Below, one piece after another: positions 1 through 6,576 of a stretch of DNA of 11,749 nt. Origin of the DNA: Oscillospiraceae bacterium (GTDB lineage Bacteria; Bacillota; Clostridia; Oscillospirales; Oscillospiraceae); NCBI GenBank assembly GCA_029009035.1, contig JAQXJQ010000068.1, positions 1 to 11,749 of the forward strand. The letters are read 5' to 3'. Made by a program: the position numbers and the translations under genes. How positions within the stretch are numbered: position 1 is the first letter of the stretch; every line of letters begins with the position of its first letter. The notes under the pieces are model-generated. The model was not told the DNA's origin and searched no databases. It saw nothing but the letters and a program-made list of their open reading frames with translations.

Positions 1-185
1 AGGTAGGTATGGTTGGCATAAGCGCGGGCGCCCTTGGAGACCTGCAGGATCAGGGGAGCGTTGACCTCTTTGGCGGCCTCGGTGATACCCTGGACGATCT
101 CCATGTTGTTGACGTTGAAAGCGCCGATGGCGTAGCCGCCATCATAGGCCTTCTTGAACATTTCGGTAGTGTTGACAAGTGGCAT
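1..185 (-). CDS. fba: Class II fructose-1,6-bisphosphate aldolase, N-terminal part (runs off the left edge)
   Basis: Only the first 61 residues are in the window. The reading starts MPLVNTTEMFKKAYDGGYAI and continues through GAFNVNNMEIVQGITEAA and APLILQVSKGARAYA. This is the typical N-terminus of zinc-dependent class II fructose-bisphosphate aldolases, including the conserved AFNVNN strand and the QVSKGA segment. The family cleaves fructose-1,6-bisphosphate to dihydroxyacetone phosphate and glyceraldehyde-3-phosphate in cytoplasmic glycolysis and gluconeogenesis. The zinc ligands lie further on and cannot be checked here. The ATG at 183-185 is supported by an AAGGAGTG ribosome binding site at 193-200 and by a good sigma-A promoter further upstream. 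The gene is divergent from the amidase gene at 371. The family call is firm; tagatose-bisphosphate aldolase is a close relative that this fragment cannot fully exclude. Confidence 0.9.
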   Translation of the reverse strand, partial: MPLVNTTEMFKKAYDGGYAIGAFNVNNMEIVQGITEAAKEVNAPLILQVSKGARAYANHTY

Positions 186-230
186 AGTTAGACACTCCTT
201 TTAAAGAATTCGCTCGGTCATACAGCGTGT

Positions 231-259
231 ATTGTACCACTTAATCCTGTGGAAAGCAA
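231..259 (-). promoter_or_regulatory. Sigma-A promoter of the aldolase gene
   Basis: On the minus strand TTGCTT (254-259) and TACAAT (231-236) are separated by exactly 17 bases. This is close to the TTGACA/TATAAT consensus. The start would leave a leader of about 40 bases before the aldolase ATG, containing the AAGGAGTG site. This strength fits a highly expressed glycolytic gene. Confidence 0.75.
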
Positions 260-370
260 GGGAAACCGGCGATAAAATGGCCCAATTCCCGTCAAAAGGA
301 TTGTCAGAACAGCGGGCGTGTGCATAGACTGGCGGAGAAGCGGTTGAAATGAACAAGGGGGGGAGTACAT

Positions 371-904
371 ATGCTCAGATTGTTTACCTACGACCGCAGG
401 GCGGCTGTGGCCTATGCCCACAAATGGGCTTTCGGGAGAAACCCTGCTTTTCTGGATTTCAGTGAGCTGGGAGGAGACTGCACCAATTTTGCCTCGCAAT
501 GCCTCTATGCCGGAACGGGGATCATGAATTTTACCCCGGAGTTTGGATGGTACTATATCGACCCGGACAATCGTGCTCCGGCATGGACCGGCGTGCCCTT
601 TTTCTGGGATTTTATGACCCGGAACACTGTGTCTGACGGACCGTTTGGCTTGGGAGCCACCATGAATGTTCTTCGCCCGGGGGATTTTGTGCAGATCAGG
701 TTCAAAACCAGCGGGGAAGTGTTTGCCCACACGCCGGTGGTGGTGTCCGTGGGCGATCCGCCCATGCTGGATAACATTCTGGTTGCCGCCCACTCCAATG
801 ACGCAGACAACCGCCCGCTGAGCACCTATGAAAATGTGGAGGAGATGCGTTTTCTTCATATTTTGGGGGCTGCGCTTCTGGTGGGAGACGAAGAGATCGA
901 ATAG
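371..904 (+). CDS. Amidase_6-type putative cysteine amidase, no signal peptide
   Basis: The 177-residue protein is almost entirely one Amidase_6-like (putative amidase) domain. Visible hallmarks are the YDRRAAVAYAHKWA opening, the GGDCTNFASQCLYAG block with the likely catalytic Cys37, GWYY at 59-62, LRPGDFVQ at 101-108, and two candidate histidines, His120 (FAHTPVV) and His141 (VAAHSNDADNRPLS). The fold belongs to the NlpC/P60-like papain group; substrates of most members are unproven, with cell-wall amide bonds the usual guess. There is no signal peptide or membrane segment, so the product should be cytoplasmic, or in the mother cell if made during sporulation. The ATG at 371 follows a G-rich site (GGGGGGGAG, about 357-365). 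It is the only convincing plus-strand gene here and ends in TAG inside a strong hairpin. A CATAGACT at 323-330 resembles a sigma-E -10 element but lacks a good -35 partner. Confidence 0.85.
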   Translation: MLRLFTYDRRAAVAYAHKWAFGRNPAFLDFSELGGDCTNFASQCLYAGTGIMNFTPEFGWYYIDPDNRAPAWTGVPFFWDFMTRNTVSDGPFGLGATMNVLRPGDFVQIRFKTSGEVFAHTPVVVSVGDPPMLDNILVAAHSNDADNRPLSTYENVEEMRFLHILGAALLVGDEEIE

Positions 905-934
905 AGGAGGGTGCGGCTCACCGCACCCTCCTCT
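903..934. terminator. Perfect hairpin between convergent genes, probable bidirectional terminator
   Basis: A 14-bp perfect stem (903-916 with 921-934; left arm core GAGGAGGGTGCGG) closes a four-base CTCA loop. It begins within the amidase stop codon and ends six bases before the stop of the minus-strand gene. There is no clear U-tract on either side, so termination is inferred from the stem strength and the convergent layout rather than from a textbook intrinsic terminator. Confidence 0.65.
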
Positions 935-939
935 GATCG

Positions 940-1587
940 TTACCAGGTAAATGTTTCCGACGGAAGCGGAGGCTCGCCGTACTGAATTCGGCGCAGCGCA
1001 TCTTTGCAGGCGCCGATATAATCCGAAACAAAGTCGTCCACCATTTTCCCGGACAAAAAGGTGGTGGTACCCTCGCAGCGCTGGGTAAAATCCAGATCAA
1101 ACTCCCGAAAAAAGTCATCCAGCAGGAATGGATAGATCTGATTGATCGGCTCGCAGTCAAAAGTGCTCAAGGGGAAAGTCTCATTTTTGATTTTGTACCG
1201 TTCCACGAAATACCCGTTCAGCAGCCGGTAATCCCGGTGCAGCAACTCCACATCCGCTGCAGAATTGATCCTGCTCTGCAGTCCGTTTTCCTTCCAGAAC
1301 ACCCGAAAACAGGCGTCCTCCACCAGATGCATATAGTAACCGAGATAGAGATCATCAGTTTTTGCCTTGTGTTCGAACATCCGAAGAAACTCACCGAAGT
1401 CGCAGAAGCGCACCGCGCGCCCGGAGTCCGGATCCAGCGTCTTTTTAGTGAAATGTGTCCGGGAGCGCTTCCCATTGCCTTCGTAGGCATCCGGCAGCAG
1501 ATTACCCACCCGAAAGCGGTTGGTGTCCCGGATTTTCTCGTTGAGCAGCAGCTCGCCTATCAGATAATGTATCGTTCTCTGCGCCAT
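940..1587 (-). CDS. Zinc-dependent phospholipase C-like alpha-helical protein
   Basis: The 215-residue protein shows the spaced histidine/aspartate pattern of the zinc-dependent phospholipase C / S1-P1 nuclease-like fold. His7 lies in IHYLIGELLL, Asp33 in GNLLPDAY, His45 in RTHF, and His87 and Asp91 in LGYYMHLVEDACFR. Related proteins are common in Clostridia as uncharacterised PF00882-like products. There is no signal peptide, so unlike secreted phospholipases this one is probably cytoplasmic, and its substrate is unknown. The ATG at 1585-1587 has a GGAGGA site at 1591-1596. The gene lies 32 bases downstream of the recombinase stop on the same strand and is probably co-transcribed with it. 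It ends just before the shared hairpin at 903-934. The metal-binding reading is an inference from residue spacing; a purely structural role is possible. Confidence 0.6.
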   Translation of the reverse strand: MAQRTIHYLIGELLLNEKIRDTNRFRVGNLLPDAYEGNGKRSRTHFTKKTLDPDSGRAVRFCDFGEFLRMFEHKAKTDDLYLGYYMHLVEDACFRVFWKENGLQSRINSAADVELLHRDYRLLNGYFVERYKIKNETFPLSTFDCEPINQIYPFLLDDFFREFDLDFTQRCEGTTTFLSGKMVDDFVSDYIGACKDALRRIQYGEPPLPSETFTW

Positions 1588-1619
1588 ATATCCTCCAAAT
1601 CAGTTAAAGGGGAGAGGCT

Positions 1620-2654
1620 TCATTCTTCATCGGTGCTTTGAATTTTTTTTGGCCGTCCGCGACGCTTTAAGTTGCCCAGAGGGTTGGCGTTGGCCGCTGT
1701 CCGGAGGGAGTCGCTGTCCACGTGGGTGTAGATTTGGGTGGTGTTCAGATGCTCATGGCCAAGGACTTCCTGCAGTGTGCGCACATCTACGCCGTTTTGC
1801 AGCATCAGCGTGGCAGCGGTGTGCCGCAGCTTATGGGCGGAATACTTGGAGCTGTCCAGGCCGGCGGCGGTAAAGCGCCTTTTCAGCATATAATGCACGC
1901 CGTCTGTGGTGATCCTGGTGTGTTTCCGGGTGATGAACAGAGCATATGGATCGGCGGCGCCGGAATTGGAGCGTACATCCAGCCAATCCCGGATGGCGTT
2001 CTGACAGGCGGTATTGAGAAAGACGATGCGCTCTTTGTTGCCCTTGCCCAATACACGCAGCCGGTCATCCCGGATGTCGTTGAGGTTTAGTCCCACCATC
2101 TCGGAGATACGCAGACCGCAGTTCAAAAACAGCGTAATGATGCACAGGTCACGCTCGGCATTTTCTCCCTCAATACTCTCCAAAAGCTGTATGCACTCAT
2201 CCAGCGTCAGATAGCGCGGCAGTGTCTGCTTCAGCCTAGGAGAGTCAAGCTCCTGGATAGGATTTTCGTCCAAAATGCGGGCTTTATTGACCAAATATTT
2301 ATAAAAAGAGCGAATTGTTGCAACTTTTCTTGCACGGGAAGAAGCCTGAAGTCCATAGCCGACAGAGGGATTTTTGGCATTTCTGGCCCGATCACGGCTG
2401 AGAAAACTGAGATAAGAATAGATATCGGCCAAGGTAACGGAACGCACCAGAGCGGCGTCCAGATCGTCGATGGAGATTTCGTCCAAAGGTGTAGTCCGGG
2501 CAACCAAGCCTTTTTCAATTTTAATGTAGCGGAAGAAATTGCGCAGGTCGAGGAAATACTCATCGACGGTTTTTCTGGAATGACCCTGTATGGTCTCATG
2601 ATAAGCCAGAAAGTCACGCAGCAGCGGCGGCGCCTGTGTGCGGTAATCCAACAT
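1620..2654 (-). CDS. XerC/XerD-type tyrosine recombinase
   Basis: From the ATG at 2652-2654 the product is 344 residues. It has an N-terminal SAM-like DNA-binding domain (LLRDFLAYHETIQGHSRKTV onward) and a complete C-terminal catalytic domain. The catalytic set is visible: Arg in NCGLRISEM, Lys in LGKGNKER, HxxR in SAHKLRHTAA, and His and Tyr in LGHEHLNTTQIYTHV. Such enzymes cut and rejoin DNA through a 3'-phosphotyrosine; Xer members resolve chromosome dimers at dif. The reading frame stays open upstream to a GTG at 2835-2837 (405 residues), and an ATG at 2688-2690 is also possible. I chose 2654 because the protein then begins where I would expect this family to begin, but that start has no visible ribosome binding site. 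The tail carries a basic RRGRPKK stretch like an AT-hook. No dif site or prophage genes are nearby, so a Xer-like or standalone recombinase are both possible. Confidence 0.85.
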   Translation of the reverse strand: MLDYRTQAPPLLRDFLAYHETIQGHSRKTVDEYFLDLRNFFRYIKIEKGLVARTTPLDEISIDDLDAALVRSVTLADIYSYLSFLSRDRARNAKNPSVGYGLQASSRARKVATIRSFYKYLVNKARILDENPIQELDSPRLKQTLPRYLTLDECIQLLESIEGENAERDLCIITLFLNCGLRISEMVGLNLNDIRDDRLRVLGKGNKERIVFLNTACQNAIRDWLDVRSNSGAADPYALFITRKHTRITTDGVHYMLKRRFTAAGLDSSKYSAHKLRHTAATLMLQNGVDVRTLQEVLGHEHLNTTQIYTHVDSDSLRTAANANPLGNLKRRGRPKKIQSTDEE

Positions 2655-2957
2655 AGCAAGCGGAAAAACTCTGTGGAAGCGATCATTCATGATAGCATAT
2701 ATAGGAACGCCAAGCCTGTAGAATGATTTGTCATCGGGACAGATCGAGATGCCGTCGGGCGCATGAAGCGCTCGAAACGGGAGCAGAACCGCATCAGCCC
2801 AAAAAACGACAAACACGGTATCAAAGCCCGATCTCACCCTTATTTTGCCGTTCCTCCTCCCTCCAACTCAACAAAATTTTTATTTTGTTGAGTTAGTAGA
2901 GTATTTTTCCATGTCCCTCCCTTTAGGCCCCGGGTCCGGGGATGATTTGTCTGCCGG
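2655..2957 (-). other. Long leader/intergenic region upstream of the recombinase
   Basis: This stretch separates the methyltransferase stop from the best recombinase start. It holds an in-frame open stretch from a GTG at 2835-2837 that could extend the recombinase by 61 residues. It also holds a purine-rich GGAGGGAGGAGG tract (about 2852-2864, minus strand) placed 15 bases before that GTG, a perfect AT-rich palindrome (2865-2894) and a small GC-rich dyad around 2928-2941 (CCCCGG/CCGGGG). I found no convincing sigma-A promoter and no RNA gene in it. Confidence 0.6.
2865..2894. repeat. 30-base perfect AT-rich palindrome
   Basis: AACTCAACAAAAT (2865-2877) is followed by TTTT and then by its exact reverse complement ATTTTGTTGAGTT (2882-2894). 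Read differently, it is two 12-bp arms around a 6-bp centre. It sits between the methyltransferase stop and the recombinase's upstream GTG. No U-tract follows on the minus strand, so it is not a clear terminator. It could be an operator, a recombinase binding site or an RNA hairpin; the arms occur only once in this window. Confidence 0.8.
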
Positions 2958-3626
2958 TCACTCAGCGCGTTTTACCACGCAATACATGAGATGATTGAAT
3001 GACGGCATGGACGATGTAATGCCTTTTTCTACGATCTGCAGACCACTGTCCTTCAGTTCGCGCTCAAAGGTTACAAAGGAAACCATTCTGCATGATGTGC
3101 ACGCGACCATCATCTTGCCCGAACTGTGTTCCCGTTCCTGCAGTTCAAATGCTTTGTCAATATCGCTGTGCATCTCCGCGGCGCCGTCACCCATGGTACA
3201 GATCAGCGCCAGAGCGTCCTCTTTCAGATGCTCTTTGATAAAACGGTAAAATGCCATCCGATGCTCGTCCAAAACAAACATATGGATGACCGCCACCGAG
3301 TAGATGAAATCGTAGCTTCCCTCGTGGGGCTGGCCAATGCAATCCAGACGGGCAAAGTGCTCCCGGTATTCCGGCATGGCAGCCCGGCAGTAAGAAATCG
3401 CCTCCGGAGAGATGTCTGTGGCCAGCAGATCGTACCCTGCCGCCAGAATCGGACCGGAGTCTCGCCCCTCTCCGCAGCCGATTTCCAGTATTTTGGAACC
3501 GGGATCCGGGCAGTACTTTCGGAGCATGTCCAACACGATTGGCGTACATTGCGTTTCCATCCAGCTGACGCCCTGGGCATGGGCGGTTTTATACCGCTCA
3601 TCGTATGCTTCATAGTATTGACGCAT
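2958..3626 (-). CDS. Class I SAM-dependent methyltransferase, substrate unknown
   Basis: The 222-residue protein has a clear Rossmann-type SAM-binding start: motif I ILEIGCGEGRDS at residues 46-57, with the acidic residue after the second strand in LLATDISPEAI (Asp71). A motif IV-like strand, YDFIYSVAVIHMF, follows at about 105-117. The family moves a methyl group from S-adenosylmethionine to a small molecule or macromolecule. Nothing in the C-terminal half identifies the acceptor. The region at about 165-190 (SSGKMMVACTSCRMVSF) contains two cysteines, CTSC, that are probably not metal-binding on their own. The ATG at 3624-3626 follows a G-rich AAGGGGCGGG site and lies 18 bases after the radA stop, so it is probably the distal gene of the radA operon. 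A role tied to RadA is not implied by sequence. Confidence 0.8.
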   Translation of the reverse strand: MRQYYEAYDERYKTAHAQGVSWMETQCTPIVLDMLRKYCPDPGSKILEIGCGEGRDSGPILAAGYDLLATDISPEAISYCRAAMPEYREHFARLDCIGQPHEGSYDFIYSVAVIHMFVLDEHRMAFYRFIKEHLKEDALALICTMGDGAAEMHSDIDKAFELQEREHSSGKMMVACTSCRMVSFVTFERELKDSGLQIVEKGITSSMPSFNHLMYCVVKRAE

Positions 3627-3644
3627 GGTCCCGCCCCTTCCCTT

Positions 3645-5006
3645 TCAGATCAGCACCGCGATGGCCTGCCTGATATTCTGTACTTTTATAACATCCAATC
3701 CGTCCGGAATGATCAATTTTCCGCTTGTTTTAGCCGGGATCAGACATTTTGTAAATCCAAGACGGCGAACCTCTGACAGACGCTGATTGATGGCGTGGAC
3801 AGAGCGAAGCTCTCCGGTCAGTCCGACCTCTCCGATGGCAGCCAGATCGTAGGGCACAGCCTTATCCCGGAAGCTGGACGCCATGGAGATGATCAGCGCC
3901 AGGTCTGCCGCAGGTTCAGATACCGAGAGGCCTCCGATCACATTGACATAGCAGTCACAGCCGGAGGTCGTCAGTCCACCCCGCTTTTCCAGCACAGCCA
4001 GCATCATCGAAGCGCGGTTGTAGTCCAATCCGTTACAGGAACGCCGCGGGTTTCCGTAACCAGACGGAGTCAGCAGGGCCTGCACCTCAGCCAAAACCGG
4101 ACGCACACCCTCCATAATGCAGGAGACGCAGGAGCCGGGGGTCTCTTTGGGCCGTTCGGACAGGAGCGCTTCCGAAGGGTTCGGGACCTCTGTCAGACCC
4201 TGATCCCCCATCTCAAAAACGCCGATCTCATTGGTGGCACCGAAACGGTTCTTGGCTGCCCGAAGGATACGGTAGGAGCTGTGTTCTTCGCCCTCAAAGT
4301 GCAGTACACAGTCAACCATGTGCTCCAGTACCTTGGGTCCTGCCAGAGAGCCTTCTTTATTGATATGTCCTACCACAAACACCGTGATGCCGGCGCCCTT
4401 TGCCAGGTGCATGAGAGCCATGGTGCACTCCTTGACCTGTGCCACGCTGCCGGGAGAGGATGAAGCATCGCCGTTGTAGATGGTCTGGATGGAGTCTACG
4501 ATGAGAATATCCGGCTTGAGGTTTTCCGCGGCGGCAATGATATCCTCCAGATCGGTCTCGGAATAGAGATACAGTCCCTCGTCCCGAATGCCCAGACGCT
4601 GTGCCCTCAGCTTGATTTGCCGCTCAGACTCCTCACCGGAGATGTATAAGACCTTGCAAAACTTACAGAGATTGTCGCAGATCTGGAGCATCAGGGTAGA
4701 TTTACCGATACCGGGTGCGCCGCCAACCAGGACCAGAGAACCTTGCACAGCGCCGCCGCCCAGAACCCGATCCAGCTCGTTCATGCCGGTGTGAAACCGA
4801 AGCTCGTCGGTGGCTTCGACTTCAGAGATGGGTTTGGGCGCTCTCACGTTGGCAGAGCCGATGGCCGCAGCAGGCTTCTTTTTTGTGTCTGCGGCAGGCT
4901 GCTCTACGATGGTATTCCATTCTCCGCAGGCAGGGCATCTTCCCTGCCATTTGGGGGTTTCATTACCGCATTGGGTGCAGTAAAAAAGCGTCTTCGCTTT
5001 TGCCAA
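3645..5006 (-). CDS. radA: DNA repair protein RadA (branch-migration ATPase)
   Basis: The 453-residue product matches RadA in length and order of parts. An N-terminal zinc finger has Cys10, Cys13, Cys24 and Cys27 (FYCTQCGNE and GRCPACGEWN). A RecA-like ATPase core follows, with Walker A GGAPGIGKST at 95-104, Walker B ILIVDS at 167-172 and the RadA-specific KNRFG at 252-256. A C-terminal Lon-protease-like domain starts at about 290. RadA (Sms) is a cytoplasmic hexameric motor that extends heteroduplex joints made by RecA during recombinational repair. The start is a TTG at 5004-5006, one base after the cwlD stop. Its GGGAGGCG ribosome site lies inside the last codons of cwlD, which suggests translational coupling. 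The methyltransferase gene follows at 18 bases. All key motifs are intact, so I expect a working protein. Confidence 0.96.
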   Translation of the reverse strand: MAKAKTLFYCTQCGNETPKWQGRCPACGEWNTIVEQPAADTKKKPAAAIGSANVRAPKPISEVEATDELRFHTGMNELDRVLGGGAVQGSLVLVGGAPGIGKSTLMLQICDNLCKFCKVLYISGEESERQIKLRAQRLGIRDEGLYLYSETDLEDIIAAAENLKPDILIVDSIQTIYNGDASSSPGSVAQVKECTMALMHLAKGAGITVFVVGHINKEGSLAGPKVLEHMVDCVLHFEGEEHSSYRILRAAKNRFGATNEIGVFEMGDQGLTEVPNPSEALLSERPKETPGSCVSCIMEGVRPVLAEVQALLTPSGYGNPRRSCNGLDYNRASMMLAVLEKRGGLTTSGCDCYVNVIGGLSVSEPAADLALIISMASSFRDKAVPYDLAAIGEVGLTGELRSVHAINQRLSEVRRLGFTKCLIPAKTSGKLIIPDGLDVIKVQNIRQAIAVLI

Positions 5007-5007
5007 A

Positions 5008-5727
5008 TCAATCGCCTCCCAGAGTTTCGGGGGTCATTTCAAGCTGGTGGATACAGGAGCCGGCCAGCACCAACGCGATCTTGCGCTGATACGCCTCTGT
5101 CACCAGAAGCGACGCCTCCTCCCCGTTGGTGAGAAAGCCGCACTCGACCAAAATGGCCGGACAGCTGATATGTTTGAACAGATAGACATGCTCGGGGATG
5201 GCGCAAGGCTTCCGATTGTTTTGAGGGTCCAGGGCGGTACGAAACAGCGTCTGCGTATATTCGCCCCATTGCCCGGAGGTCTCACCGGATGCGTGAAAGA
5301 CCTGAGCGCCGTGGTATCTGCTGTCTGTAAAGGAATTTTGGTGTACACTGACCAGCATCGCGTTAGGAATGCTCTTAATCTGTTTGACACGGTTTTTCAG
5401 GTCGGAGACCTTCTTTTCACGAAGGGTAGTACATCCGGCGTCATAGTTGGCAGAGTCATCACTGCGGGTCAGCACTGTGTCAACGCCAAGGAAGGCCAGA
5501 AGAGATCGCGTTTTGAGCACGATGGACAGGTTGATATCGCTCTCCTTAACTCCCGCCGGGGATACAGCGCCCCCGTCCTCCCCGCCGTGCCCCGCGTCCA
5601 GAACGATCACAGGGGGAGCGCTGCGCGCGGAACCGGAGAAGGCCGGTGCGATGCGGCCAAAAAAGGAGATCCCCACAGACAGAGTCACACAAAACCAAAT
5701 CAGATAGGCCGCAAGATCGCGTCGCAT
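5008..5727 (-). CDS. cwlD: N-acetylmuramoyl-L-alanine amidase CwlD (spore cortex)
   Basis: The 239-residue protein has one N-terminal hydrophobic segment (about 5-23, AAYLIWFCVTLSVGISFFG), serving as signal peptide or anchor. An Amidase_3 domain follows, with the zinc ligands His47 (VLDAGHGGEDGG), Glu62 (KESDINL) and His129 (VSVHQNSF), and the catalytic Glu195 (ILVECGFLTN). The length and the single catalytic domain without a wall-binding repeat fit CwlD. CwlD removes stem peptides from muramic acid so that muramic-delta-lactam can form in the spore cortex. It acts outside the mother-cell membrane facing the forespore. The ATG at 5725-5727 follows a GGAAGGGAAG site. A weak sigma-E-like pair, GTCATGG (5774-5780) and CATAGGAT (5751-5758) with a 15-base gap, lies just upstream and could give sporulation-specific expression. 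The stop nearly abuts the radA start. Confidence 0.88.
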   Translation of the reverse strand: MRRDLAAYLIWFCVTLSVGISFFGRIAPAFSGSARSAPPVIVLDAGHGGEDGGAVSPAGVKESDINLSIVLKTRSLLAFLGVDTVLTRSDDSANYDAGCTTLREKKVSDLKNRVKQIKSIPNAMLVSVHQNSFTDSRYHGAQVFHASGETSGQWGEYTQTLFRTALDPQNNRKPCAIPEHVYLFKHISCPAILVECGFLTNGEEASLLVTEAYQRKIALVLAGSCIHQLEMTPETLGGD

Positions 5728-5784
5728 GAAACCACTTCCCTTCCGGGTTCATCCTATGAAGAGAAGCGGCGGACCATGACCGAC

Positions 5785-6576
5785 TCAGAGGTAGGAAAAA
5801 ACCTCTTTATGGCAGCGGGAAATGCTGGTCTCCACATTGGGAAATGCCTCCTGCAGCCAGTCCTGCAGCACCGGGCAGACCACATTCTCCGTGGGATAAT
5901 GCCCCGCGTCAATGAGGTTGATGCCGATGGCTTTTGCCTCCAGAAACTTGTCATATTTGACATCGGAGGTGACAAAAGTATCGCAGCCCTGCCTGACGGC
6001 GTCAGACAGGAAGTCTCCGCAGGAGCCGCCGCCCACGGCGACGGTGCGCACGGTCCTTCCGCCGTCCACAAGGCGCACGCCGTTGGCCCCCAAAAGTGCC
6101 TTGACAGACAGCGCGAAATCATAGAGCGACTGCTCGGGAACAGTGCCGACGCGCCCGATTCCGTAAGGTCTCCCCTCCTGGTCCGTACCCTCCTGGCGAA
6201 GCTGGCCGATATCAGACAGGCCCAGCTTCAACGCCAGCGCATCGTTGACGCCACCTTCCACGGCATCCAGATTGGTGTGAGCACAGATACCGGAAATGCC
6301 GTGCTCTGCCATCAGCAGCAGTTTGCGCCCGGTCAGAGTCGCGTCAGTGAGGCTCTTAATGCCGCCAAAGATCACAGGATGGTGAGACACAATGAGCTGT
6401 GCTCCTTTGTCAATGGCCTCCTGAATGACCGGCTCTGTGATATCCAGGGCTACCAGAATACGGCTGACCTGAGAATCGGAACGCCCCACCAGAAATCCGG
6501 CGTTATCAAAACCGGCCTGAAGTTCAAAGGGGGCTTTTGATTGGAGCAAACGATAGACTTGAGAAACGGAGATCAT
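5785..6576 (-). CDS. Nif3-like dinuclear metal centre protein, short form
   Basis: The 263-residue protein belongs to the NIF3/DUF34 family. It shows FDNAGFLVG at 23-31, the metal-binding pair His65-His66 in VSHHPVIFGG, His100 and Asp104 in CAHTNLDAVEGG, and His226 and Glu230 in DAGHYPTENV. Those residues bind two metal ions in solved relatives, which form toroidal hexamers. The biochemical role is still uncertain; a GTP cyclohydrolase-type or metal-handling function has been proposed. The length matches the short YbgI type: the extra middle domain that makes Bacillus YqfO about 370 residues is absent. The ATG at 6574-6576 overlaps the trmK stop in an ATGA, with AAGGAG just upstream, so the two are translationally coupled. 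The trmK-nif3 pair is also found in Bacillus (yqfN-yqfO). The 57-base gap to cwlD contains a small hairpin at 5787-5806 but no clear terminator. Confidence 0.92.
   Translation of the reverse strand: MISVSQVYRLLQSKAPFELQAGFDNAGFLVGRSDSQVSRILVALDITEPVIQEAIDKGAQLIVSHHPVIFGGIKSLTDATLTGRKLLLMAEHGISGICAHTNLDAVEGGVNDALALKLGLSDIGQLRQEGTDQEGRPYGIGRVGTVPEQSLYDFALSVKALLGANGVRLVDGGRTVRTVAVGGGSCGDFLSDAVRQGCDTFVTSDVKYDKFLEAKAIGINLIDAGHYPTENVVCPVLQDWLQEAFPNVETSISRCHKEVFSYL

Noticed and set aside
2865..2894. The AT-rich palindrome as a dif site
   Set aside because: Its sequence does not resemble the known Firmicutes dif consensus, and dif arms are only partly symmetric; it stays listed as an unexplained palindrome.
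2928..2941. GC-rich dyad CCCCGG/CCGGGG after the methyltransferase stop as a terminator
   Set aside because: The stem is short, the loop is only two to four bases, and no U-tract follows on the minus strand.
5787..5806. Small hairpin at the end of the Nif3 gene as a terminator
   Set aside because: The stem is only six base pairs with an eight-base loop and no trailing U-tract.
5047..6540. 497-codon open frame on the plus strand opposite cwlD and the Nif3 gene
   Set aside because: It runs antisense to two well-recognised genes, matches no known family pattern, and is explained by GC-biased codon use leaving the opposite strand free of stops.
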